64,000 nucleotides of DNA, taken from assembly GCF_038049925.1 (NCBI RefSeq), contig NZ_CP145809.1:248001-312000 (forward strand), given 5' to 3'. The notes under the pieces are model-generated. The model was given only the letters and a program-made list of their open reading frames with translations. It was not told the DNA's origin and did no database searches. Shown here piece by piece: positions 43,177-51,802 of this stretch. A program made the position numbers and the translations under genes. The DNA comes from Georgenia sp. M64. GTDB taxonomy: Bacteria; Actinomycetota; Actinomycetes; Actinomycetales; Actinomycetaceae. Position 1 is the first letter of the stretch. Every line of letters starts with the position of its first letter.

Positions 43177-44766
43177 TCAGCGCACGGGGTGGACCCCGCG
43201 CAGCTCGGCGTCGTCGTCGGGACGGTCCTCCCGGCGAACCTGGGGCCGGTCCTCCGGGCGGTCCTCGAGGCGGTTCTCCGGGCGGGACACGGGCCCGACG
43301 CGGGAGACCTCCTCCCAGCGCTTGTTGGTGTCGTGGATGCCCATCTCGACGCTGGTGAGCTGGACCTGCACGGGGATGCCGGGCCGGCCGCCGACCTTGA
43401 TGAGGAACTTCCCGCGCCCGGGTGGTGCGGTCTCGCGGTTGTGGATGGGGTCCCACGCCGGCGGGTCCTGCCAGCCGATGAGCATCTCCTGCTCGGCCCG
43501 CGAGAGCGGCACGGCCTGGGTGAGCATGGCCATCTCCGCCCCGGGCAGGCCGCCGGCGATGACCATCCCCGAGCGCTCGACGAATCCGCGGGCCTTCATG
43601 CGGTCCTGCTCGGCGGGCAGCGCCAGGAGGTCCGACATCGTGTGCGAGATCATTGCCGTCCCCACGCCGCGGGTGCGGTTGAGGCGGGTGAGGGCGTCCA
43701 CCCGGTCCACGAGGCCCCGGCCGGCGCGCAGCACCCGCCACAGCTCGTCGAGGACGACGAAGTAGTGCCGGCGCGGCTCCACCCCGGCGTCGGCGAGGGC
43801 GTTGGCGACGTTGACCATGCCGAACCCGGCGGACCAGCACGCGAGCATGACGGCCGCCTGGAGGTCGGTCTGGGCGTCGTCGATGTGCGAGACGTCGTAG
43901 ACGACGGGCCGGTCGCGGCGCATCGGGCTCGACGTCGGCCGGGAGAACGTCCGGCCCAGCCGGCCGCCGTCGACGAGACCGATGAGCGAGGCCTCGAGGT
44001 TCTCCGTCAGCGACTGGTACCGGTCGATCGAGCCGCGGTCGAGCGCCACCTGGCGCACCGGGTCCGGCGCCTCCCGGATGATGCGGAGCAGGTCGGGCAG
44101 GACCGGCACCCCGTCGTGCCGCTCGTCCAGCACCGTCAGGGCCCGGTCGAGGATCGTCTCCTCGCGGTCCCCGGGCGGGGCGGCGCGCAGGATGGTCAGC
44201 AGCGAGGAGACCATCGCCAGGCGGCGGTCGTGGGCGTCGGCGAGGACCATCTGCCGGGCCGAGCCGGTCAGGCGCTCCGCCGCGGAGGTGGCCTCGCCGG
44301 GGTCGAGCACGTTGATGTACCCGCGTGACCCGCCGAGGGAGATGACCTGCCCGCCGAGGGCCTCGATGAGGTCGACGTAGTCGGGCTTGAGGTCGCCCAG
44401 GACGAGCGGCATGACCCCGTACCCGGCCAGCCCGGCGGCCATCCGGCGCACGAGCGTGGACTTGCCCAGGCCCGGCAGCCCCAGCACGAACGCGGACGGG
44501 TTGGAGATGAGGTTCGCGCGCTGGAACCACGAGACCGGGTCGCAGCACACCGTGGCGCCGGAGATCATGTTCCGGCCCAGCGGCACCCCCACCATGGGTG
44601 TGCCGGTGCCGATCGCGTAGGGCCACAGCCCGCACACCTGCCGCGTGGAGCCGCGCCACTCCGGGACGGGCTGGACGACCTTCGCCGCCCCGCGGCCCAG
44701 GCCGGCCCAGCCGCGGGGGCCCGCCCGGCGAGGCCCGCCGGCGTCGTCCTTCGCCCTGGTGCTCAC
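43177..44766 (-). CDS. VirB4/TraC-like ATPase of a conjugation-like cluster
   Basis: Encodes 529 aa from GTG 44766. Walker A GLPGLGKST lies near residues 96-104, Walker B is YFVVLDELWRVL, and the pattern GVGTAMISHTMSDLLAL is the helicase-like motif of VirB4/TraG-type motors. At 529 aa it lacks the N-terminal half of a usual VirB4 (about 800 aa); the preceding SCO6880 protein may supply it. It is the last gene of a minus-strand arm starting at 49759. The tail is highly charged and repetitive (RPENRLEDRPEDRPQVRREDRPDDD). Confidence 0.83.
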   Translation of the reverse strand: MSTRAKDDAGGPRRAGPRGWAGLGRGAAKVVQPVPEWRGSTRQVCGLWPYAIGTGTPMVGVPLGRNMISGATVCCDPVSWFQRANLISNPSAFVLGLPGLGKSTLVRRMAAGLAGYGVMPLVLGDLKPDYVDLIEALGGQVISLGGSRGYINVLDPGEATSAAERLTGSARQMVLADAHDRRLAMVSSLLTILRAAPPGDREETILDRALTVLDERHDGVPVLPDLLRIIREAPDPVRQVALDRGSIDRYQSLTENLEASLIGLVDGGRLGRTFSRPTSSPMRRDRPVVYDVSHIDDAQTDLQAAVMLACWSAGFGMVNVANALADAGVEPRRHYFVVLDELWRVLRAGRGLVDRVDALTRLNRTRGVGTAMISHTMSDLLALPAEQDRMKARGFVERSGMVIAGGLPGAEMAMLTQAVPLSRAEQEMLIGWQDPPAWDPIHNRETAPPGRGKFLIKVGGRPGIPVQVQLTSVEMGIHDTNKRWEEVSRVGPVSRPENRLEDRPEDRPQVRREDRPDDDAELRGVHPVR

Positions 44767-44779
44767 GTTGCGCGCCCCC

Positions 44780-46300
44780 TCACAGCCGGTCCCGCACTTC
44801 GCTGGGCAGCGAGACGTGCCGGGGGAGTACGAGCCCGAGGGGCAGGGCGGCGGCGAACGCGGAGTCCTGGGAGCCGTACACCGGCCGCAGCCGCAGGCGT
44901 GCGGTGGCGGCGAGGTTCTCCACCGCGGCGCGGGCGTCCATCTCCCGGCCGGTGTCCATGACGGTGGCGGTGACGAGCATGCCGAAGTTGACCAGGCCGG
45001 CCCCGGCGGCCTCCTCCTGGGCGGTCAGGGCGGCGGCCCGGGTGGCCAGGACGTCACGCGCGGTGGGCTTGTCCGTGGCGGTCTGGCGGAACTGGGCGGC
45101 GCGCAGGTCCGCCTCGACGATCGCCGCGGCGGAGGCGGCGTCGATGGGCCGGTAGAGGAGGGTGACGCGCTTGCGGGCGATGTCGCGGTGCGGGGCGAGG
45201 AGCCGGGCGAGGATCGAGGACTGGACGTTGCCGCGCGGCGCACCGGTCATCGCCCAGGTGACGGACAGCCCCGAGTCGTGGCGGTAGGCGTCCCACGACG
45301 TCTCGTGGGCGGTGGGGCCGACGTCGGACCACGTGAGCGGCGGGACCTCCCCGGTCGCGTGGGCCTCGTCGATGGCGGTCGCCGCGGCGGGGTCGTAGGC
45401 GACCCGCACGATCTCGCACAGCTCGAGGGCGTCGACCGGGTGGGCCGGGCCGGCGCCGGTGGCCTGGAGCTCCGCGGTGAGCGCGGGCAGTCGGGCGCCG
45501 AGCTCGCGGGCGAACTCCGCGGGCTTGCGCCGCTTGCCGCCGCCGCGGGCGGCAGTGAAGGTCAGGGCCACGTACGCGCGGACCGTGGAGGAGCCGGCGG
45601 GGTAGTCCCGCACGGTCTCGGCGAGCAGGCGCCGGGCGAACTCGGGGGCGTCGGGGTCGAGGTGGGTCGTGACCTCGCGGCGCAGGCGCGTGCCCGTGTC
45701 GGGCGCGGTCTCGACCGTCACGGACGCGGCGATGATGCCGGGCTCGTCCCCGAGGTTCGCCAGCCACAGCCCCCAGTCCGAGACCCAGGCGTCCACCTGC
45801 TCCTCGTCGACAAGGGCCGCGCCGTCCGGCTCGGTGCCGATGACGACGGTGTACGACGTCGTCGCCGGGACGTAGACGAGGGCGAACGGCCGGCCGTAGG
45901 AGTCGTGGTGCTCGGTCAGGCGCGACGCCGCCGCGAGGCCGGGCAGCTGGTGGGTGCCCCACGGGGTCCGGCCCAGGGGTCCTGAGCGGTAGAGGTGCTC
46001 GCCGGCCGTGCGCTGGCGCCACCACCCCACGCGGGCGGTGCCCTTGTCGACGGCGTTCATCCCGTGCTTGTCGCGCACCGCGATGGAGAGCAGGACGACG
46101 CCGAGGGCCGCGGCCACGAGCAGCGCGGTGATGAGGTCGGCGAGCATGACGACCAGGACGACGACGATGAGCCCGCCGAGCAGGATCATCGTGCCGACGG
46201 TGCCCAGGCCGAGCAGGCCCGGTGACGTCGGGCGACGCCAGTTGCCGTAGGTCCGGGGCGCGTGCCCGGCGGGGTCAGCGGCTGCTGCCACGTCGACCAT
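44780..46300 (-). CDS. SCO6880 family protein (VirB3-plus-VirB4 N-terminus-like)
   Basis: Encodes 506 aa from ATG 46300. It starts RTYGNWRRPTSPGLLGLGTVGTMI, the family's signature, followed by two close transmembrane helices (residues about 30-75), then a soluble domain (RVGWWRQRTAGEHLYRSGPLG...). The gene overlaps the preceding one by 26 nt. In many actinobacteria SCO6880 homologues stand beside a VirB4-like ATPase and a multi-helix membrane protein. The two-helix start resembles PrgI/VirB3, and the soluble part may correspond to the N-terminal half of VirB4; that is an inference. Confidence 0.85.
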   Translation of the reverse strand: MVDVAAAADPAGHAPRTYGNWRRPTSPGLLGLGTVGTMILLGGLIVVVLVVMLADLITALLVAAALGVVLLSIAVRDKHGMNAVDKGTARVGWWRQRTAGEHLYRSGPLGRTPWGTHQLPGLAAASRLTEHHDSYGRPFALVYVPATTSYTVVIGTEPDGAALVDEEQVDAWVSDWGLWLANLGDEPGIIAASVTVETAPDTGTRLRREVTTHLDPDAPEFARRLLAETVRDYPAGSSTVRAYVALTFTAARGGGKRRKPAEFARELGARLPALTAELQATGAGPAHPVDALELCEIVRVAYDPAAATAIDEAHATGEVPPLTWSDVGPTAHETSWDAYRHDSGLSVTWAMTGAPRGNVQSSILARLLAPHRDIARKRVTLLYRPIDAASAAAIVEADLRAAQFRQTATDKPTARDVLATRAAALTAQEEAAGAGLVNFGMLVTATVMDTGREMDARAAVENLAATARLRLRPVYGSQDSAFAAALPLGLVLPRHVSLPSEVRDRL

Positions 46301-47864
46301 CTCCCTTGCTGGTCAGGCGGGGTGGGCCGCCCGTCCCGTTCGTGCCGTGCCCGTTGCCGTGCCCGTTCACGTCGGGACCATCCTGCCTCTCGGGGGCCGC
46401 CGTCGCACCGCCGTCGTCCGCCTCGGCGCTCTCGCCGTCCTCACCGGGGCCGCCGGCGGGGACCCGGCCGTCCGGGGCGATGGCGTCGCGCGCGCCGGCC
46501 GGGACGGGCAGCACGGGTGCCCCCTGGGTGGCCGCGCCGGCCGCGGCTGCGCCGGGCACCGGTGCGGCGCCGATCTCGGCGCGGGCGCCGGACGGACCGA
46601 GCTGCGTCACACGGCCGGCGGTGCCCACCGCACCGGCGGGTCCGGCGCCGCCGGCGCGTACCCGGGGGACCGGGACGGCGCCGGTGGGCAGTGCGGCGGA
46701 GGTCGACGTCGAGGTGGTCGTCGTCGCGGGCCCGGCCGTGCCGGTCACGGTGCCCACCAGCGGGGCCGCGACGCTGATGAGCGCCGGCAGCGCGAGCAGG
46801 GCCAGCGTCATGAGGATGATGCCGGTCAGGACCGGCACGAGACCGGAGCCGTCGTCGGCGAAGACGTTCTGGTCGCGCAGCTGGAAGGCGGTGGCGTAGA
46901 CGATCGCGACGGCCGGCTTGTACAGGACGAACGCGATGATCCAGGCGACCACCCGGTGGAACCAGGTGCGACCGATCGCGGTGTTGGTGAAGGAGGCCGA
47001 GAGCGGGAAGATCCCCGCGAGGATGACGAGCATCGCCGCGCGCAGGACCATGAGCATGATCTGGGCGAAGGAGACCGCCAGCGCCGCGAGCCCCAGGACG
47101 ATGACGATCAGGACGCCGAGGTCGTCGGAGAAGGTGAGCATCGCCTCGACCTGCGTGCCGAAGTCCGCCCCACCCGTGACCCGCTCGAGCAGCCAGGCCG
47201 CGAAGGAGTCCGCGGCGACGACGGCGAGCCCGATGACGGTCAGGCCCGCCCCGGCGACGACGACGAGCGTGAGGAGGGAGCGCACGAGGTCCCGGCCGGG
47301 GGCGGCGCGCTGCTCCCAGGCCATCTTCGCCCCGGCCACCATCACCGAGAGCACGGCCATCGCCGCGGTGAACCACCACAGCGCGTTCTGCGTCGCCGCC
47401 GCCGGTCCGCCGCCGGAGGCCGCGAACCGCTCGGGCGGGACGAGGGCGCTGACGATGGCCGAGGCGGACGAGACGAGGATGACGGCGCCGAGGACGACCC
47501 CGAGGCGGCCCAGCTGACCCTCGGCCTCCCCACGCCGGCCCTTGAGGGCCATCGCCGCGCCGAGGGCGATGATCGACATCACCGCGATGCCGAGCGAGAC
47601 CCACAGCACCCAGGACAGGACGGTGTTGACCGTCTCCACGCTCCCGGGCGCCACCTCGCCCGGGGCGACCACCGGGGCGTCACCGTCGGTGAGCGACGGC
47701 GTGACGATCGACGTCCACATCGTCCCCAGCGAGCCGAGCGTGGTGTCGAGGGCCTCGCGCACGGCCCCGGCGAGCTGCTCGAGCGCGCCCGTGCCGCCGT
47801 CGGTGGTCCAGCTCGAGGTGGTGCAGGCGACGTCGAGGGGGTCGCAGCCGGTCCGGGTGCTCAT
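46275..47864 (-). CDS. VirB6/TrbL-like multi-helix membrane protein
   Basis: Encodes 529 aa from ATG 47864, which shares one base with the previous stop (TGATG). After a soluble Cys-containing start (TGCDPLDVACTTSS) there are eight or so membrane helices, including LVRSLLTLVVVAGAGLTVIGLAVVAADSFAAWLLERV and LMVLRAAMLVILAGIFPLSASF, the core pattern of TrbL/VirB6 channel proteins. The last 150 residues are a disordered Ala/Gly/Pro/Thr-rich tail with Asn-Gly-His repeats. It probably forms the inner membrane channel of the secretion-like complex. Confidence 0.82.
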   Translation of the reverse strand: MSTRTGCDPLDVACTTSSWTTDGGTGALEQLAGAVREALDTTLGSLGTMWTSIVTPSLTDGDAPVVAPGEVAPGSVETVNTVLSWVLWVSLGIAVMSIIALGAAMALKGRRGEAEGQLGRLGVVLGAVILVSSASAIVSALVPPERFAASGGGPAAATQNALWWFTAAMAVLSVMVAGAKMAWEQRAAPGRDLVRSLLTLVVVAGAGLTVIGLAVVAADSFAAWLLERVTGGADFGTQVEAMLTFSDDLGVLIVIVLGLAALAVSFAQIMLMVLRAAMLVILAGIFPLSASFTNTAIGRTWFHRVVAWIIAFVLYKPAVAIVYATAFQLRDQNVFADDGSGLVPVLTGIILMTLALLALPALISVAAPLVGTVTGTAGPATTTTSTSTSAALPTGAVPVPRVRAGGAGPAGAVGTAGRVTQLGPSGARAEIGAAPVPGAAAAGAATQGAPVLPVPAGARDAIAPDGRVPAGGPGEDGESAEADDGGATAAPERQDGPDVNGHGNGHGTNGTGGPPRLTSKGDGRRGSSR

Positions 47865-48892
47865 CAGGCCCCCGACCAGACGGTGTAGCCGGCGAGGTTG
47901 GGGATCTGCGCCGGCGGGGTGGGCAGCGTGCCGATGTCGGTGAGGCGGACCTTCCAGTCCCCGCCCTGCCAGAGGAGGTCGACGACGAAGCTGCCCAGGG
48001 CGCCGTTGTCCAGGCCCAGGGCGATGTCGACGCTCGCGGAGGCGCCGTCGTAGGCGATGACGTGGAAGCCGCGGATCTGGTACCGGGCGACGGTCGCCGG
48101 CAGCGGGACGGGTGCGGGTGCCGGCGGGGCGGTGGTGGCTGCCGTGGGCTCGGTGGTGGCGCCCGTTGCCCCTGCGGTAGGCGTCGCGGTCACGGCGGCT
48201 GAGTCCGCTGCCGCGGCGTCCGCGGCCTCGGCGTCGAGGCGTGCCACGGCGGCGTCACGGCCGGGCCCGGTCGCGGTGAGCTCCGCCGTCGTGCGCGGCA
48301 GGAGGGCGTCGACCGACCCCATCGCGACGATGTTCGCCGCGGCGAGCAGCGCGCCGGTGGGGCTCTGGGCGTAGCAGGACCGGAAGCCGTCCGGCTCCTT
48401 CACGCCGGGGCCGGTCCCCGGCAGGGCCGGGGCGGCCACCGTGCCCACCAGCTCCCAGGCCACGCCCTCGGGCGCCCGGGTGACCGTGCCGTCCGTCTGG
48501 GCCGGGCCCATGCCGCAGACGCTCGGCTCACCCGCGGCGGCGGGGTCGGCGGTGTCGTCGGTGCCGGCCGGCGGCGCAGCGCCGGTGGCGCCGTCGCCGG
48601 GCTCGCCGTCGTCGGCGGGTCCGTCCGTCGCGCCGTCCGCGTCTGCGGTCGGGTCGTCGCTGCCGTCGGTGGTGGGGTCGTCGCCGGGCTCACCGGTGGG
48701 CTCGCCGGTGGCGGCGGCCCCGTCCGGCCCGCCGGTGGCCGGCGCCGTCGCGGCCGGCGGGGCGCCGTCGTCGCGCCGCTCGTTGGCGACGGCGAGCCAC
48801 ACGCCGAGGACGACGACGGCCACGACGAGGACCGCGGAGACGAGGAAGACCGGCCGAGCCCACACGCTGCGGTCGTCGAGGTCGTCGGCCAT
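47864..48892 (-). CDS. Membrane-anchored protein with possible VirB8-like domain
   Basis: Encodes 342 aa from ATG 48892. One transmembrane helix (residues about 15-35) follows a short cytoplasmic start; then come about 90 residues of Asp/Gly/Thr/Pro-rich linker, then a folded domain (PSVCGMGPAQTDGTVTRAPEGVAWELVGTV) and a C-terminal part YQIRGFHVIAYDGASASVDIALGLDNGALGSFVVDLLWQGGDWKVRL that looks like an NTF2/VirB8 fold. Length of the linker suggests it spans the cell wall. VirB8 is an inference from topology and cluster position. Confidence 0.7.
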   Translation of the reverse strand: MADDLDDRSVWARPVFLVSAVLVVAVVVLGVWLAVANERRDDGAPPAATAPATGGPDGAAATGEPTGEPGDDPTTDGSDDPTADADGATDGPADDGEPGDGATGAAPPAGTDDTADPAAAGEPSVCGMGPAQTDGTVTRAPEGVAWELVGTVAAPALPGTGPGVKEPDGFRSCYAQSPTGALLAAANIVAMGSVDALLPRTTAELTATGPGRDAAVARLDAEAADAAAADSAAVTATPTAGATGATTEPTAATTAPPAPAPVPLPATVARYQIRGFHVIAYDGASASVDIALGLDNGALGSFVVDLLWQGGDWKVRLTDIGTLPTPPAQIPNLAGYTVWSGA

Positions 48893-48903
48893 GGGGCGCC
48901 TGC

Positions 48904-49182
48904 TCAGGCGAGGGCTCCGACGAGGAAGTACGACGCCGAGATGACGATGACCCCGGCCAGGGCCATGCCGATCCGGCCCAGGTGCTCCCCGCCCTCACCG
49001 CGGCGGGAGCTGATGCCCATCATCGCGCCGGCAACGATGAGGCCGAGGACGCAGATGCCCAGGGCGATCCACTTGGTCCACGCCAGGACCTCGAGGAACC
49101 CCTCGGTCCCGGGTGGCGCCTCCCCCTCGCCCGGGTTGGGCACGTTGGCCAGGAGGGCCAGGGCGGCGGCGGGCAGCACCAT
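48904..49182 (-). CDS. Small two-helix protein, VirB2/TrbC-like
   Basis: Encodes 92 aa from ATG 49182 (GGGGGG upstream). A hydrophobic start (PAAALALLANV) is followed by two transmembrane helices (WIALGICVLGLIVAGAMMGI and GMALAGVIVISASYFLVGAL) joined by a short basic, Gly-rich loop SSRRGEGGEHLGR. This is the topology of VirB2/TrbC pilin-like subunits. It stands 5 nt after the DUF6668 gene and 11 nt before the next gene, within one operon. Confidence 0.78.
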   Translation of the reverse strand: MVLPAAALALLANVPNPGEGEAPPGTEGFLEVLAWTKWIALGICVLGLIVAGAMMGISSRRGEGGEHLGRIGMALAGVIVISASYFLVGALA

Positions 49183-49186
49183 GTGC

Positions 49187-49759
49187 TCAGACCCCCCGGC
49201 CCGGCAGGAGCGAGTCGAGGTCGTGAATCAGCCGGGTGAGCTCGCGCGGGACCGGCCGCGGCTCGTCGCCGAGGCGCCAGGCCTCGACCCAGGGCAGGTG
49301 CCAGACCCGCGGCACCCCGCCGCTGACGAGGTCGGCGAGCTCGCGCAGCGCCCGGGGGAGGCGGCCGGGGGCGTCGGCGAGCAGGACGAGCCCGACGAGC
49401 GTCACGCCGGGCACCGAGCCCGAGGCCCACTGGGTGGCGGCGAGCTGGGTGGCGCGCAGGCCGGTGAGGTGGGTGCGGGCGACGAGGACGACGTCCTGCG
49501 GGCGGGAGAGGTCCGAGGGCACGGGCCAGGCATGCCCGGCTGCGGCCGAGCCCGCGACCGCGCCGGCCAGGGTCGTCTCCCCGGCGCCGCCGTGGGTGCC
49601 GAGCCACCACGGGGCGGCGCGCTCGTGGCGCTCGCGGGCGGCGAGGCCCTCGGCGGGGGCGCGGACGCCGCGCTGGGGCGTGGCCGGGCCGGTGGGCAGC
49701 GGGAAGTAGTCGCCGGCCGCAGTCGAGCGTGCCCTTGTCCCTTCCGGGTGCCTGCCCAT
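49187..49759 (-). CDS. DUF6668 protein with altered P-loop
   Basis: Encodes 190 aa from ATG 49759; a GTG at 49807 would add 16 residues. WWLGTHGGAGETTLAGAV resembles the deviant Walker A of ParA/MinD-type ATPases, but Glu stands where the catalytic Lys should be. VVLVARTHLTGLRATQLAATQWASG and VTLVGLVLLADAPGRLPRALREL, with VPRVWHLPWVEAWRLGD, match the DUF6668 family found beside SCO6880 genes. Probably a non-hydrolysing ParA-like accessory. First gene of the minus-strand arm. Confidence 0.75.
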   Translation of the reverse strand: MGRHPEGTRARSTAAGDYFPLPTGPATPQRGVRAPAEGLAARERHERAAPWWLGTHGGAGETTLAGAVAGSAAAGHAWPVPSDLSRPQDVVLVARTHLTGLRATQLAATQWASGSVPGVTLVGLVLLADAPGRLPRALRELADLVSGGVPRVWHLPWVEAWRLGDEPRPVPRELTRLIHDLDSLLPGRGV

Positions 49760-49908
49760 ACCAACCCCATTCGCGCCGACACCTGCCCGGTGCACCAGTA
49801 CGGACACCCATCATGCGTCCTTCTGGGATCATCGTGTCGTAGAACGGGATGCGAGCACAGATGTAAATGGTCCCGATCTGGCCCCCAAAATGAGGGAGCG
49901 TGCGAGCG
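49760..49908. promoter_or_regulatory. Divergent promoter region of the conjugation-like cluster
   Basis: This 149-bp gap separates the minus-strand arm (ending at 49759) and the plus-strand arm (from 49909) and must hold both promoters. It is slightly AT-richer than the genes (TGTAAATGGTCCCGATC near 49862). I cannot place boxes with confidence. AGGGAG (49893-49898) is the ribosome binding site of the plus-strand gene. Confidence 0.5.
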
Positions 49909-50451
49909 ATGGGCTCGGTGCGTGCGGGCACGGCGGTGGTGTCGCTCCTGCTCGCGGGCGCGCTCCTCGGCGCGTGCTCGGACGAGCCCGGGTCCCCGGC
50001 GCCGTCGGCGCCCGCCACCACCGCCGCTCCCGCGCCGCTGCCGGCGGTTCCGACCGCCACCGGGGAACCCATGGAGGGTGATCTCGGCTCGGCGACCGGG
50101 GCGCCCGCCCCGGTCTGGGACGAGGAGTCGCGGGCCGCCGCCGTCGCCACCGCGACCGCGGTGATGACCGCCTACGCCCGGCCCGCGCTCGACCCGGACG
50201 CCTGGTGGGGAGAGTTCTCGGGCTTCCTCAGCCCCGCCGCGCAGCAGGACTACCAGTGGGTCCAGCCCGCCTCGATCGCTGCCACCACGGTCGGGCCGGG
50301 GCCGGCCGTCCTCGTCGACGAGTCGAGCGTCTACCTCGCACGGGTCGAGGTACCCACTGACGCCGGGACGTACCGGGTGCTCCTCAGCCGTCAGGACGGG
50401 CCCACGTCGTGGCTCGTCGAGCGCGTCGAGCCGCCCGAGGGGGTGGCGTGA
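49909..50451 (+). CDS. Lipoprotein of the conjugation-like cluster
   Basis: Encodes 180 aa from ATG 49909; GTG 49900 is an alternative. The signal ends LLGAC with the lipid Cys at residue 23, followed by a Pro/Ala/Thr-rich linker and a domain of about 100 residues (ATATAVMTAYARPALDPDAWWGEFSGFLSPAAQQDYQWV...). The alpha-beta pattern suggests an NTF2-like fold as in VirB8 and its relatives. It is translationally coupled to the hydrolase gene (TGATG). Exported and membrane-bound by prediction. Confidence 0.72.
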   Translation: MGSVRAGTAVVSLLLAGALLGACSDEPGSPAPSAPATTAAPAPLPAVPTATGEPMEGDLGSATGAPAPVWDEESRAAAVATATAVMTAYARPALDPDAWWGEFSGFLSPAAQQDYQWVQPASIAATTVGPGPAVLVDESSVYLARVEVPTDAGTYRVLLSRQDGPTSWLVERVEPPEGVA

Positions 50452-51518
50452 TGCGCCTCCGTGCCAGGACGGTCGTCACGCTCCTCGTCGGGTTCCTCGT
50501 CGCCTCGCTCGTGGGACTCGTCGGGCTCGTGCTGTACATGGACGCCGACCGCTCCCCGCTGGCGGACTGCAACGTCACCGGAGGGTCGGTGCGGATCGTC
50601 GACGCCGCCGGGGTCGAGACCGCAGAGATCTCCGGGTACAGCGGCGTCCAGCTCGCCAACGCCGCGGCGATCGTCAACGCGGGCGCTGACCTCGGCCTCG
50701 GCGCCCGGGACCAGACCATCGGCGTCATGACCGCGATGGGGGAGTCCGGCCTGCAGGTGCTCGACCACGGCGACGCCGTCGGCCCCGACTCCCGCGGACT
50801 GTTCCAGCAGCGCGACAACGGCGCCTGGGGCACCTACGAGCAGCGGATGGACCCCACCGCGTCCGCGACCATGTTCTTCCAGGCGCTGTCGCGACTGCCG
50901 GACCGGTGGTCGCTGCCCCCGACGATCGTCGCCCACCGCGTGCAGATCAACGCCGACCCCTATCACTACGAGCGGTACTGGCCGGCCGCCGTCGCGGTGG
51001 TCACCGGCCTGGCCGGGCAGGACCTCGACGCGATCGCCGCCCTCGCCGGACCATCCCCCTGCAGCGCCATCTCCGCCGCCGGGCTGACCGCCGACGGCTG
51101 GACCGTCCCCCTGCTGGGCACCGTGCGCTACACCTCGGCGTTCGGCATGCGGGTCAACCCGGTCACCGGCGTTCGCCAGCTCCACTCCGGCGCCGACCTC
51201 GCCGCTCCCGACGGCACCCCGATCTACGCCGTCGGTCCCGGGGTCGTCACCATCGCGGGGCCCTCGAGCGGGGGGAACACCGGTTACATGGTGGCGGTCG
51301 ACCACGGCGGCGGGGTGCAGACGAGGTACGTCCATCCCTGGCCGTCCGGCATCCTCGTGCGTGTGGGGGACCAGGTGACCGCCGGTCAGCAGATCGCCCG
51401 CGTGGGGTCCTCCGGCAACTCCACCGGCCCGCACCTGCACTTCGAGGTCCGCGTCAACGGCATCCCGGTCGACCCGATCCCCTTCATGGGGCAGCTCGGC
51501 GTCGGCCTGGCCGTGTAG
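50451..51518 (+). CDS. Cell-wall hydrolase: transglycosylase-like plus M23 peptidase
   Basis: Encodes 355 aa from ATG 50451. A transmembrane anchor (residues about 8-29) is followed by a lysozyme-like region, GVMTAMGESGLQVLDHG...SRGLFQQR, the Glu-Ser and GLFQQR pattern of VirB1-type transglycosylases, and then a C-terminal M23 endopeptidase with HSGADLAAPDGTPIYAVGPGVV and GPHLHFEVRVNG (zinc ligands HxxxD and HxH). The fusion would cut both glycan and peptide of peptidoglycan, making room for the secretion-like complex through the thick wall. Confidence 0.87.
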   Translation: MRLRARTVVTLLVGFLVASLVGLVGLVLYMDADRSPLADCNVTGGSVRIVDAAGVETAEISGYSGVQLANAAAIVNAGADLGLGARDQTIGVMTAMGESGLQVLDHGDAVGPDSRGLFQQRDNGAWGTYEQRMDPTASATMFFQALSRLPDRWSLPPTIVAHRVQINADPYHYERYWPAAVAVVTGLAGQDLDAIAALAGPSPCSAISAAGLTADGWTVPLLGTVRYTSAFGMRVNPVTGVRQLHSGADLAAPDGTPIYAVGPGVVTIAGPSSGGNTGYMVAVDHGGGVQTRYVHPWPSGILVRVGDQVTAGQQIARVGSSGNSTGPHLHFEVRVNGIPVDPIPFMGQLGVGLAV

Positions 51519-51524
51519 GGCGGT

Positions 51525-51561
51525 GCGGCACGTCCCTCCGACGCCGGGACGTTCGTGCCGC
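51525..51561 (+). terminator. Hairpin after the hydrolase gene
   Basis: GCGGCACG (51525-51532) is the exact complement of CGTGCCGC (51554-51561), starting 6 nt after the stop of the hydrolase. The 21-nt loop is long for a terminator. Confidence 0.45.
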
Positions 51562-51708
51562 GCCGCGGACCTTTCTGCTGGCGCTGGACGTTCGGGCCGC
51601 GTCCGGCGACGCCCGGCCCGCGCCGGTGCGCCGGGACCGGGTGTTGCTTCGGCGCCTGTTGGCCGATCGGGAATCGTGCTCGGCCCGGTGATCGCAGTGC
51701 TCGTTCCT

Positions 51709-51765
51709 GTTGCAGGCGTTCGTTCCAGTTGTAGGTGTTCGTAGCTGTTGCACGCGTTCGATGTG
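51709..51765. repeat. Three 19-bp tandem repeats (iteron-like)
   Basis: Copies at 51709, 51728 and 51747 share GTTGYAGGYGTTCGT-like cores (copy 3 has GTTGCACGCGTTCGA); a degraded fourth copy precedes them. Period 19 bp. Located beside the conjugation-like cluster in the longest non-coding gap of the window. Confidence 0.8.
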
Positions 51766-51802
51766 CCGACGGGTGCGCATGAACCGGACACGGAAGACGC
51801 CG

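Noticed and set aside
43177-51518. Complete integrative conjugative element
   Set aside because: No integrase, excisionase, relaxase, coupling ATPase or flanking repeat could be found in the window.
51709-51765. CRISPR array
   Set aside because: The 19-bp repeats are directly adjacent, without spacers, and there are no cas genes.
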